From positions 10,105,554 to 10,169,553 of the forward strand of contig CM057158.1 of NCBI GenBank assembly GCA_029962745.1: 64,000 bases of DNA. The letters are read 5' to 3'. The notes beneath the pieces were generated by a model. It ran no database searches, was not told the origin of the DNA, and saw only the letters and a list, made by a program, of their open reading frames with translations. This document shows positions 34,409 to 47,963 of this stretch, piece after piece. The stretch's first letter is position 1, and each line of letters starts with the position of its first letter. Source of the stretch: Echinometra lucunter (Eukaryota; Echinodermata; Echinoidea; Camarodonta; Echinometridae). The translations under genes were made by a program, and so were the position numbers.

Positions 34409-34947
34409 TTTTCTTTCTTTAATAGATATGTATATAGATCAATATCACTGGCGTTAGAACATTCTTTTGTTCTCCGCTAACGCCATGTCCTGTTAACCCA
34501 TTCGTGACAGGAATTATTTAAAGCCTAATTTGATCAGCTTTTATTCTTCAAATTGGCAACACCAACATTTTTATTTTATTGCTACATTTTTCTTATAAAA
34601 CGTCATGTATCTGAAATGAATATAAATTGACAGAAATTATGATGAGAAGTCAAAAAGTTGCCAATTTGCAGGGAAAAACAGTGATTTTAAGCTTTCTTTC
34701 ACATTGCCAATTTAAGGATTTTTTGCTCTTTCTGCTCATGTATTTGTTATGATTTTAGGGCTTTGCATCAAAAGATATTAGGCAAAACCACAAAATGTGG
34801 ACCTCTGTCATGAATGGGTTAACGCAGTATTGTTTACGCCTGAAGGAATAAAGCCCGTTACTATAAATCCCGCTATATATTTGTAATATTGCAATATTTT
34901 ATTTTAAGGGGATTTCTGTGGTTAATGAATGCGGAAATAAAACCAAG
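34409..34947. other. upstream region of the adaptor gene
   Basis: Non-coding. 'TAACCCATTCGTGACAG' (34494) and 'CTGTCATGAATGGGTTAAC' (34805) are inverted, and TTGGCAACA (34553) with TTGCCAAT (34667, 34704) recur, so an old MITE of about 330 bp may occupy 34440-34830, just upstream of the promoter. Confidence 0.45.
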
Positions 34948-34984
34948 TATAAAATCTCAAAAATTTTAGTTACACGACTCATAC
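34948..34984 (+). promoter_or_regulatory. candidate core promoter (TATA + initiator)
   Basis: TATAAAA at 34948-34954 lies 33 bases before the A of CTCATAC (34978-34984), a good initiator. The predicted start at 34981 would leave a 47-base 5' UTR before the ATG at 35028. Spacing is ideal, but no transcript supports it. Confidence 0.45.
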
Positions 34985-35027
34985 TGCTACACTATATCAC
35001 CGAAGGAAACAAATAATATACATCAAC

Positions 35028-35087
35028 ATGTCGGGATCGCATTTTCAGTTGAAACAGGAACTTCACTACTTAAGTGAAAAATTACAG
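35028..35087 (+). CDS. adaptor gene exon 1
   Basis: ATG plus 19 codons (MSGSHFQLKQELHYLSEKLQ), phase 0 donor CAG|GTATGT. Possibly not the only first exon, since the PH fold would start further upstream. Confidence 0.6.
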
Positions 35088-38000
35088 GTATGTCTGGTTA
35101 TTTCATAACAAGGAATCATTCATGTATATTTTCTTTCTTTTTCTTTTTTTCTTTGGAATTAGAACACTATAGGATTTTAAGCTTTAGTGGACCTAAATTT
35201 ACCTCCATGCAGATGAATATTTCAAGCACGTATACCAGACAATAACTCGATAAAGGGTGACAGTCGATCTGTATTTCACTTATTAGTATCGAACTTATAA
35301 TTATGTACTATTTTGTATGTTTGTTTAAAAGTGGAATAAGCTTACTAAACTAACTAAACTTCATGCAGATATTGCCATATTTGTATATAAGTATACTTCA
35401 ACCGTTATCAGTCAATGTATATTGCACCACGAATGAGCTGTAATGATAATTCGTATATATATATATATATATTATATGCAAATTGTCTCACTTGTTAGCT
35501 TAGTAATCCGTAAAAAGTGCAAAGTTGATATTCGACCAACTTTCAAATTGTGCCTATACATGTATACGTGAATGGTATTTCTGCGGATAAACGAAAGTTC
35601 TTTTCTTATCTAGGAGCGCGGCTACCAGTATGGGGAATGCAGGGTTTATTGCGCTGATCCCGACAAGGTCGTTTTTGAGGTGTCAGAAGACCCACGAAGA
35701 AAGTATTATTCTCAGATCAGATCGGTGGATATTGGCAAACATGACAATATCCTGCGTATCACAACAACTGATGACACAAAATATATCAACTTTCATAGGA
35801 GGTAATAAAAGAAAAACATAAGTTGAATATACTGCACATTCTTTTTTAAGCGAAGTCAAAACAAAGTGAGTCTGTTTTGCGATCAAACAAGTCTTGCTTA
35901 CATTTTTCCTTCAATTCCCGAACATTTCTCAACTAAATTTGATATGAGGAAAAAATTGGTATAATTTTTCTTTCATTTTCGATCATCGCCGTCGATTCAA
36001 TCTTTTATGATTGTATTCTTTCATTGACGACATTAGTACGATTTAAGTTTAAGTACTAGCTGGGGTGGATCAACCTCAGACATACAGAGTTTATGTAGCA
36101 TGTACCTAGTGGTCGGATAATGAAAGAGCCAAATTGACCATTCTTGTGAAAAATGTTTGTGTGTTATTATGTCCACACTTTCATATTACTAATTACACGT
36201 ATAAGCTACCAAACGATCATCTCATGCCTTGAATTAGGGATGGGGGGGGGGTGGGATATGAGTAGTTATTATCCTTCTGAAATGATGATGGCTAGTTTCA
36301 TCACTTTATCGGAAACAAACAGAGATGCTTTTTTTTTACACACAGATCGGACATGGAAGCATGGTTCAGTACCATCAAAGGACTAATTCAAACTCGTGAA
36401 ATCAACGAGGTTGAATTTGTCAGTGATATTGAAGGAGGAGGGAATACGCCCCAAGGGCGTCCACAGTCAGTGCAGCACATCAGGCGACAGGCCAGGCGAG
36501 AAAATGAGAAGAAAGCTAAAACATCTCCCTCAACTCTCGATGATATGTTTCAAAATATTATATCGCAAAACAGTGTACGTTACCGTTTTTAATCCTTTGA
36601 CTTGATTATCTTTTGAATTAGTAATAATACTCCATGATAAACGATAACTTTAATTGTTCACCAGACTGCATTACTGCTCAGTATACTACTTAGTCTGAGA
36701 TTGCATTAAATGAAAATATAAATATTCCTGGCTTATATATTGCAATTTATCCTTTTTTGGGGGGGGGGGGGGAGGGGGTGGGGGTATATAAACGTATTTA
36801 GCGATGCTAAATTAGAAAATACATAAATTACAATTTTATATTATACGTGATTTTGCTTTTTTTTTCTACAATTTTCTTTTGATCAGGAAGGAAAACTGAA
36901 ACACGTTTCTCTGGATAACGGTAAGAGAGATAAGAGGTGAAAGGAGAGAAGAGTAAAGTATATATAGTAGGAAGGAATGGAAAATAAGATAAATACCTAT
37001 CAATTATTACGTAAAAAAGTATGGGAGAGGATTTGTATAGTAATGTGCGGGATGGACGAGATGTGTTTTATTTTAAATGATATGGGTCATTCCCTGTTAT
37101 AAATTTCATATGAATTTTCCCTGCGATTATTTGAAAAAAAACTCTGGATAAAGAATAAGGTTTTAACGCTAACATTATCAGGAAGTCATACATTAAAGGA
37201 AATTGATTTTGTACAACAACAGTTTGATAAAATACATAAAGTTTATGAATCTTTTGGTATATTGTGTGAATTAACTTTATGACTTTACACATATTTTTCA
37301 AAAGAGATAAGTAAATAATTTTGTGATTTATGTTGATAAATAGAGCACCCTTGAATCCCGTCAGATTGTCCACTTCTATGATGAATAATTCATTTTGACG
37401 CAAAACTCCCATGATTTCTCTCTACTTTTTGATCTCCATATAGATTCTCCACTGTATGTAAATTCGCATTTCAACCCAGAAATGCTGAAACATCGTGATG
37501 CTTACTTGGATAAACATGAACTTGCGGTAGGCATATAGGGCCTATATATATATATATATATATAAACATGATAAATGCAGCAATGGAAATACCCACATGA
37601 GAGTCTACCCGGGGTAGACCAACCCCGGATTGATTAGGGAACTTAAACATTTTACGTTAAAAAAAATAAAATGTTTAAGTTCCCTAGTCTACCTGGGGTT
37701 GGTCTAATCATGTTCTTTGGATCCAATCCCAACCAATCTTCTATTGCATTGTAACGAATCGCTACTCCCAGTCTTTACCAAAATTATTAACTTGTCACTC
37801 TCAAATGGCCTTTTTCCTTCCGAATGGAAGGTTGCAGTGGTGAAGCCACTGCTTAAGAAGCATGGCATGGAGCCGAGTTTTGAAAATCTTAGACTAGTTA
37901 GTAATTTACAGTATATATCAAAACTTGTTGAAGGAGCTGCTACTCAGCAAATTCTAAAACATATTTCTCATAATGCATTGTTTCCATGTATGCAGTCAGC

Positions 38001-41000
38001 ATACGGGCAGTTTCATAGTACAGAAACAGCCTTAGTCAAAATAAAAAATGATCTTCTATTGGCAATGGACAATCAAAAGGTAATACTTTTGGTATTGTTG
38101 GATCTGAGTGTCGCTTTTGAACTATTGATCATAGGATATTGTTGAACATACTACATACATCTTTTGGTTTGAGCGACTGTGTCCTCACAAGGATCGAATC
38201 TTACCTTTCTAACAGACAACAAAAAGTAATAGTAGATGATGTTATATCTGAGAATTTTAATGTTCCATACGGAGTGCCTCAAGGGTCGCGCCTCGGCCCC
38301 CTTCTCTTTTACTCTTTATACAAGTAACTTGATTAGTATCATTCAAAGGCACTTCCCTAATGTCTCTTGTCATTGCAATGCTGACGATACACAGTTATTT
38401 TCTTTCAGCCCTGATAAGGAAAACCATAATTACAATATTTCACACTTAGAATCATGTATAAGTTATATTCGTTTTTGGATGTCCCAACATAAGCTAATGC
38501 TTAATGATGGAAAAACAGAGTTTCTCATATAGTCGGGACAGGCAGGCAAGTAGCAAAACTGAATGTTAGCAAGATAACAGTGGAGACTCAGAAGTAAAAC
38601 CATCAAACTTTGTTAAAAATCTGGGTGTACGGCTTGATTCTCGTTTAAACATGGAGAAACACATATCCAACATGAGTAGATCATCTTTTTAATTGTTCTA
38701 CAACTTACGCCATATTCGTAGATACTTGGACCAGAAAAGCGCAGAAACCCTTATCCATGCATTTATTAGCAGTAGGCTTGATTATTGTAATGGATTATTG
38801 TTTGGTTTACCAGACTCACAAAGCAGCAAGCTGCAGCATGTTCAGAATGCATGTGCAAGACTTGTATCCATTTCCTCAAAGTTTTCCCATACTACACCTG
38901 TTCTGATTCAGTTACATTGGTTGCCAATAAGGCAGAGAATTGCATTTAAGATACTTTTGTTTGTTTACAAATCGCTGAATGGTCAAGCTCCTAATTACTT
39001 GTCTGAAATGATATCATTTAGGTCACATTCATATGCACATAACTTACGAAGTACACAGGATAAGTTGCTTCTAAAGCTACCTCACTTAAGAATAAACTAG
39101 TAACTCTTGGGGATCAGTTGCGCTGCTCCAAAGCTTTGGAACAAATTACCATTTGAAATAAGAAAGGCACCAACACCAACTGTTACCATATTCAAACATT
39201 TATTGAAGACTCATCTTTTTTCAGAAGTTTTTGGTTCATTGTATTATATGCATAATTGTTTAATTTGTTTGAGCAGTAGCATTGTTGGGAGCTCTGTTAC
39301 ACTACAGCGCAGTAGAGTATATTTACATAGTCACTGCGCTATATAAATGGTCTAATTATTACCCCAAGGGGCCCTACTCGGGGTAGACTCTCGTGTGGGT
39401 ATTTCCATTGCTGCTTATTGCGCAGCATCATTTACCCAACTTTACTTTACCCAAGTCTTTGTTTGCTCATAATTATTGGGTAATCATTGCCCAACACATC
39501 TCACCTAATTTTTCTTTGCCCAACATTTTGTTTCCTCACATAATGGGTAATAATTGCCCAACTCTGTTAGACTTTACCCAACTGTTAGGGTAATAAATAC
39601 TAAGTGGTTGAGCTAATTCAGTTGCCCAGTATTTTTTCCCTTTTCTCCGACCTAGGTTTAAAATGAAAAGACAGATGCATCGTTCCCTACGTAACAAATG
39701 TCCTCAAGGGTTTTAACCTATCCTATCCTATCTAGTTAGTCAACTCGAATGCAAACTCTTATATATCTCTTACACTTTTATAATGGTGACGGTTAGTGAT
39801 CGGGCCTTCCGAAACCATACGCAATTAAAAATTCACAAATGTTCATATTTTAGCAATTTTACCATTGCTGTAGTAAATTTTACCCAACTAGTGGGTAAGT
39901 ACATCCGATATAACTTTCCCTACACTCTTAAAAATTCCGGGTCAGATTGACTCAGAAAAGAGTCCGTTGGGCCACACTCCGTTCCGGGTCAAAAAATGAC
40001 CCAGAATAGGGTCATGATGGCTTATTTCCAGGTCACATTTGACCTTATTCGGGGTCACTTTTACTTTATTCCAGGTTATTTTGACTCGGAACCGAGTGTG
40101 GTTAACGGACTCTTTTCCGGGTCAAGTTTGACTCAGAATTTTTCAGAGGGTAGTATTTTTATCCAGTGCATAGACAACATTGCCCATTCTCTGATTGCTG
40201 GACAAAATTCGCATATTTCCATTCTATTAAACTAATACAACACTGGATTTATTAAGAGGAAGTGGACAATTTACCCAACTCATGTTGGATAATATAAATG
40301 CTGTATGGATGGGCAATTATTATCATACAACATTATGAGCAAACAAAAAGTTAGGAAAAGTATGACTGGTTAGCCTAAGAGGTGTTGGACAATAATATTA
40401 CCCAAATTAGGAGAATGAAAATAAGTTGGGTAAATACAGTTTGGGAAAGAGGTGCTACGGAAATATTACCCAGCATAAGGAGCAAACAAAGATTTGGAAA
40501 AAGTAAAGTTAGGCCTATATGTAAAGATGTAAAGATGTTAGGAAATAAACCAAGAGGTGGGCAGGGAACAGTTGGGTATGATGATGGGAACCATTATCCC
40601 ACTCTATTTTATCACCATCATTTACCCATGTCTTAATTGGCACCATATGACCATCGGTATAGGAAAACCATTGTCTTGTAGGTAATTTTACCCCGAACGT
40701 ATGGTAAATTCTCGAGCAACCGTTAGTTACCCAACTAACTTTTGCCCAACTCCAACTAACAATTACCAAACTTGCTAAATTGTTCTCAACTCCTGTAACA
40801 ATATATTTGGTAGATTTTTGTCTTATTAGTGGGTATTTGACACATTTGGGTAAAAGTTACCTTACTCTGGAGAATGTCATGACCGACCAACCATCAATTG
40901 CCCAACTAATTTCAACCAACCGCGTAAGAGAGAGAGAGAATGTGTGTGTGTGTGCGCGCGTGTGTGTATACACATGATATATATATATATGAAATTACAA

Positions 41001-44000
41001 TTCATCCATAATTACTTTCGATCAGTTATTCTTTTTTTAGTTATAGTGATTATTTGATAATAATATGATTGATAACAAATTTGGAATCATTGAAATATCA
41101 ACTGGGATGTGTTATTTGTCAGAGAGTAGTGTCACAACTTTGACAACACTCACTCTTCCCATATGATTTTTATTTCTCATTTTGCTATATTGATCTTTCC
41201 TTTCCCACCATATCGCCTCGAATTATATATGACTGCATTTACTTTTCAGGTAAACATGAGGCTGTTTCGTCAAACATAATGAAATTTATATTTAGCCTTT
41301 TCTCATTCGGCTCACAGAGTAGCCCAGAGACCGCTAAAAAGAAGCCCACTTAGTCGACTTCACAAATTTATAACATTTCGTGATTATATAGCACACAATC
41401 ATGTCATCTTCAAAAAGAAAATAAACCAAAGCGATTAATGACATAATGTACTTTCAAGTGCACTCTGACGTCACAAAATTCCATGCTTGAATAGATCTAA
41501 ATACCCCTTTACTATAGCTCGAGAATAGAGTGGTAGTGTTTTTATTTGCATTATTCTTTTGTATGTACGTTTATAATTATGTCATTGATTTGGGGAATTT
41601 TCGCAAAAGTTTATTCTCTTTAATTTCAAATGGAAATGAATGTTATTATATTGATCTGTTTGTTAATCTACATGCCTTTTTAAAATTGATTATATTGTTT
41701 TCAGCGATCTTTTACATTATCTCTTTATCAGTCTTTCAACCAAGTTAAAATGCTACGACTTTTTCCCTTCCTTAACTTTTTCCAAGTTTTTATGTTGGAA
41801 TTTTTTGAATATTTGTCGATAATTTTAAATCTAATGATTTCGGGCATCTTTTTAAGGTATATTTTACATATTTTCTGTCAGCAAAAAACTTTCGACAAAT
41901 TGTGTTTATTTCTATTTCATTCATTTATATTTACTTATTTTGCACTCATGGGACGGGTAGGCCCTGGTCACCTAAGTAGCTGATTTTCACAGGGGATTCC
42001 CCTCTCCATTATTGAAAATGTTTAGCTAACTAATAAAAAAATATAACATTATTTATAAACAGTTGATTTAAAAACACCCGATTCATCCAGAATAGAATCC
42101 TACGTGAAGATTTCGAAAAATCGGGGAATACAAAGAAATGACATTATTTCAGCTTTTACAGTTTCTTTTTTCAGCAAAGCGGTAGATTCTTCATACGGAT
42201 GTTACTTTTTTTGAGCCTCCGTTGATTTAACCTTCAAACAATATCAACCACAAGCTTAGTTAATCAACGGTACTGGAAAACCCCTAAACGATTGTTACAA
42301 TCTGATATGTTATTTGTTATTCTCTGGTTGAATTGCCCTGGGTACCATTGCATGCAAGAGGGAATTTTGCAATGAGAGAAATGAAGATATAAATAGTATC
42401 ATTATATGCATTTTGAATATTGTTTCACTAAACTTGATTATCAACAAATCAACATAACAGTTGACTGACCCGGCCTTGGTATGGGCTTGGGAGAGGAGGG
42501 GAAGGGGTCACAATGAAACGCCCGCATAGCAGTTTGTAGTTTGTATCTAGATGTTCATTTGCCCCTAGTCATTTTCTTTGTCATATATCTTGCCGCCAAC
42601 TATTTCTACATCCTCAAAACCCACTGTTAGCATGGTTAGTAGACCCTAATTAGATTACGTTTCATTGATTTTATTTTACAGAAATGTAATACGCACATAA
42701 GGGATGTGCCTGCTTAATTTTGTCTCTTTTTCTCTGTGGGTTAATTGATAGTAGTAAATTTTCGACCTTCTGACATTTATTGTTTTTCTAGAAATTACAA
42801 GAAGAAAACTACCAAGCTCTAAACCATGGGCAAGGAGCAGGTACATGTCAGGATGACCAACAGGTAGACCTGGTAGGACTTGGTTATTATCCTAACTATT
42901 CGAAAGCGATTTCTTTTTATGAACTATTTATTGATTGATTTATGTATTCATTTATTTTTTTAGAGGGGGATGGGGGATAACAGCTACAGAATGTGAACAA
43001 TCTAGCTTTTTGTGAAAATATGTTGAAAAATACATTTGTTGAAACCTGTCTGCATTCTCTTGAAATTTTGCTTTGTTATACAAACTTTAGGACGAGACTT
43101 TAATCCACATTAATTGTTTTATACTTCTTGTCTAATTGGTAGAAGTTGCCTTATTTGTTGGAGGTAAGAACTACATTTACTGAGGTGTAAGCAAATTAGA
43201 CCCTTAGACAGAAATTAAATAAAATCGGAAACATTGACAGTGATGATGATTTTTTTTTCTGAACATTATCAGATATCGGATCGAACATTCTTGCACCCTG
43301 AGCCCTTTCTTCTGATCTTTACTCAGATCACATCTGAACTAACACCTTTAATTGCTAGATACGACTATAATGTTATATGTCACACGTACATGTTTATTTT
43401 GATAAGCGTTCAAGGCTACAAACTATTAACACACAAAAATATGTAAAACAAACATTATAAATCTCCATTATGATCATTAATCGCAATGGGCCTTGTTTCG
43501 GTTTAAGGATGAAGACGGTGATGATTATGAAGATATGAGCAACTTACTCAGCCAACCTCTACCACTGTCGTCTAAGCAAAAGGAACCGGAACTGCCATCA
43601 GGACAGAAAAGGAAGAAAGCCTTGCTACCTCCTAAAACAAAAAAGGTATATAGGCATAGGCGGCGATCCCGGGGGGGGGGGGATCAATTTTGAGTCAGCT
43701 GACCAACTTTAGGCCACGATTTTAAATATTTTATAGGCCTAGAATGCATTTTGATGGCAAAATCAGGCTTCTTTTCATTATTTTCTGCGATGATTTCTAG
43801 CTTGCTCGCTTCGCTCGCTCGCATAATATCAATTATCCCCCTCTAACTTTTCGAAACATATTTTCGGCGGAGGCCCTCCGGGATTCCGTCCCCCCCCACT
43901 CGTGACATGAAATCGCCGCCGTTGTATATAGGCCAGCTAAAGATGCCCTCCAAACGCCTATTTACGACCCACATCAACAGGTAATATAGAAGTGGAGTCC

Positions 44001-47000
44001 TTTGTGTATGAAAATAAAGTTTGTCTAGATCAAAGTTCAGGTCTTGTCGATCATTCAATGGCATTATTACTACAAAGATGCTTTGAAGTGGGGTGAACAT
44101 GGTGAAGGGCAAATGAAATAACAATGAAGTCAAAATATGTAACTCATATTTGTAAAGGTAGCTAGAAATGAATGGTTGGTTGGTCGAAAAGAGAGCAATA
44201 TTACAAAACTCTTGGCATTTATTAGTCATTTTTGAGAATATTGTTCTACATAGATCTTTATCAAACTATTCAAAAGGGTTTTAACAGAGAATAATAAAAT
44301 TCACAAAGCAAAAGCAAAAAGAAAAACAAAAACATACCAACCAACCAATCAAAACAAATGCTAGTCGAAGAAGTAGAGTAGAAATATTCGTCACCATGGG
44401 TGTAGATTTGTGTTGGTGGTGGGGGGGGGGGGGGGGGAGGGGAATGATTGATGCCGAATATCCTCGGCCGCGGAGCAAAATATTACATGCGAGGGAGGCA
44501 AGACATGGGAAAACACACTCTTTTGGTGATAGAGTGTTATTTTGTACACTATAGGACTGTAAATTATTCGGTATCTAAATGAGAGCAGCGAGCGAGGGAA
44601 AAAAATTACATTCTCTGATAGCCTCAAAGATATTTAAATAGGTTTTGATCACCTAACTGCCAAATATGATGCTTTCTGGCTCGTCGCTTGCCATCTAAAC
44701 CATTTTGTTTCTATAAGCGAGCGAAGCGAACTACCAACGAAAGCTCTATTTCTTTAAAACCGCAAAAATTCCACCAAAATAAACTAGATGATTTTGATGA
44801 TGTACTATTTCCATGGAATTCGAGGAAACCTGTAGTATATACATCTTGTTGTAGAAATATTATGATATTCGGACCTATTGCTGAGGGCGCTTGCCTCCTT
44901 AAAAATATCTTGTGTCTATGAGCGAGAAAGGAGTATTTTTTTAATACTGAGAACATGTTTTAGTGTACTGATACTCCAATTTTATGATTTTAATAAAGTG
45001 CATTTTATGAGCATCCTCCTTTCTCCATATTTGGTAAGACAGGAATAGGCTACTGGTCACAGGCCATTATCTCAAATTTTTTTTGCTGAGGTTCTTCTTT
45101 CCGTTCGACTCCTTGCAGTTATATTACTAATAGTATGACAATGGATAGAAAGACTAGATGCAAATTAGTTTCATTGAAAATATCACCGGCATTGCTTAAG
45201 ATAACAAAAAATATTATTGCGAGTAGAAGAATAGCGTACTATTAGATAGAAAGACGATATATGAACCGATTTGCTTTCATAAAGATAGTATTATAACCGT
45301 CAATGGTTGGGGTACTTAAAATGCGAGCGAGCGAAGCGAGCGAGTGCTTAGAGATTTTTGGTTTTCCTTTTCTCTTTTTGATATGATTTCTTTACTCTTT
45401 ACTCTCTTTATCTTTGTCTATCCTTTTCTTTGTTTTAAGGGGATTACGGGAGGCCATGATATTTTTCATGTTTTTCATGGTGAATTATTGGGGGGGGGGG
45501 GGGGAGATGATTGTACAGGCCATCCCCCTACCCCCAAATTTTTGGGGTTATATCCCCCATCCCCCCCCCCCCCCCCCCCGAGATCGAGACCCATGTTCGT
45601 CACTTTTATTCATCTACTGTTATATTTGCAGAATGGTCCTGGATGCGTTATGCAAATCAAAGAAGATTGGTCTCCGGACAAGATGGCTGCACTGTTAAGA
45701 CAACATAAGTACCAGGGGCCAGAACCTCGAAATACCAACGAAAGCATCATCAGTCGTCCTGGAGATCTGAACAGCAATGACACCATATTCAGTCGGCCTG
45801 GCAGTTTGTGTAGCAATGTGAATGATCATCATGCACGCAAACAAGACCATTCTTCGCCCAGCCATCATCCATCAGTCAGTGATCAACAGAGGACAAAATC
45901 GAGGCACACCACTCACCTGGTGAGATATAAATTTTGTAATAAATTTTCCTTTAATAATCAACAGTGTGGGAGGATTGTGGTATACTAGTGAAGGCTCTCG
46001 ATTGTCATGGGAGAGGTCCTGGATTCGATCTCTGCTGGGTGCTGGCTGACATCCTCGACAAGATGATTTATCCATTTGTCCCTTTCGAACCATGTGTAAA
46101 TGGGGATCTGGCAATTGCTGGTAATGATAATTGCAGAACCCTCTGGGTAAACCAAATTATCATTATTATTATTGCACGATCGTGAGCAAATTTAAAGACT
46201 TCATGGCTGATAGTATTCTGAATAACACATTATAAATACATACTCCTTCTTTGTCTATATCACTCAAATGTTATACGGTTCATTTTTAGCAGGAATATTA
46301 TCAAGGTCTGAAAGGTAATTTTCAGGTATTTGGCATTTATGTGTAAAACTCATTTGAAAATTAAAAGTTTTTTTATTTTTCTTTTTCATTTTTCTTTCAA
46401 TGGTTTTATAAAACACATCATAGGACGACATTAGAGGATCCTTACCTGATCTATCATTCTCTTGTGAAACGGACCAACCCAGCAGCCAACTTCCGAACAG
46501 ACAAGGCAAGGGATCTACCTCTGGTAGGACGGAAGGAAAATGTCGACTACCAATGCCACCCCCCAAACATACCAAACCGAAGCCATGGGCACATGTTCAT
46601 CCACAACCGACGACCGAGGATGACTTATGTGAGAGAACTTGGTTTTAGTCCACATTTTTTTAAATAAAATCATTCTACTGGGCTTAGGGTATATAGTTCA
46701 GACTGAGTTCCCGATGATTCATGCAACTGGTTACAGTTCGTTATTCCGAAGGTTCGTTATTCCGAAGGTTCGTTAGTCTGAAGGTTCGTTAGTCCGAAAA
46801 TGAAAAAAAAAAAGAAGGTTCGTTATTCCGAAGGTTCGTTAATCCGAAAACGGAATGAGGTTCGATATTCCGAAAGTTCATTAATCCGAAAATGAAATGA
46901 GGTTCGTTAGTTCGTTAGTTATTTTCGGACTAACGAACATTGGTGTACCGTGAAGCCTTCATCTTACATTTGTTCTACCAACATCGAACCTTCGGAATAA

Positions 47001-47910
47001 CGAACCTTATTTCATTTTCGGATTAACGAACCTTCGGAATAAAAAAACCTTCCGAATAACGCCACAAATGTTCGAATTAACGAACCCTTTTTCATTTTCG
47101 GACTAACGAACAACTACGTATATTCCATTTGCGTGTTTCGGAAAAACGAACCTTAATGCGGAGAAACGAACCTTCGCAATGACGAACCTTCGGAATAACG
47201 AACATCACCCCATGCGATTAATAGTATGATCTGATAAGTGTTCACTGGCACAGCATGACTGGTTGAAGGGGGGGGGGGGGGGGGGCACACAAAATCACAC
47301 ATGATTCACTCATAGTCATACCATAGAGTCATACACAATGTTATACACACACGCGCGCGCGCCCATAATATTTTACCAACAAACACCCATGGATTGGGGT
47401 AAGGGTAGATATGGCGCCTATGTTTCGTCGATGACCTTTTTTTCCTTTTTAGTGGGTGAACAGGTGTCCATGGCCCCATTTTACCATCTGGCCACGCCTA
47501 TGCGTCATATAAATGTAATTATTGCAATGTACAAGGGCATTATTGTAGCTAGCTGAACCTGACGGCGAGTCCCTCTATTGAACTTTGCATATTATGCAAG
47601 CATATGCAAAGTTTGGTAGTATTTTCTATCATATACTTTTGATAAAATAGTTTCATAAACCTTGTTTATATGTAGATGAAAATGTGGAGTTCCTCTCTAA
47701 CCATGATGGGCAAGAGCTTGAGGCAAAATGTGAAATTGGAAATATGGTTGGAAGTATCCAGAAAAGGTAAATGCTACTTTTTTTCATGAACGAGTAGTAA
47801 TATCATCAAAATGATATCTAAGTATTTATGTATACATAATTCTTTTTTTTTTTTTAGTTCACCCTGTCAATGAATAAAGACCGGAAGAAAGGCTGAAGTA
47901 CAGAGGAAGT

Positions 47911-47963
<53 letters not shown>

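Larger units (their letters stand above)
37577..39414. mobile_element. palindromic MITE split by a LINE
   Basis: The left end GCAGCAATGGAAATACCCAC (37577-) is mirrored at the right end (to 39414). The centre is an inner palindrome (AGGGAACTTAAACATTTTA near 37637 with its complement near 37667). The right arm reads GGGGTTGGTCTA, is interrupted by the LINE at 37709-39348, and resumes CGGGGTAGACTC near 39379. Without the LINE the MITE would be about 190 bp. Confidence 0.75.

Noticed and set aside
41530..41983. Two Phe/Leu-rich frames in intron 5 resembling membrane proteins
   Set aside because: T-rich composition produces hydrophobic codons; no start context, splice signals or similarity.
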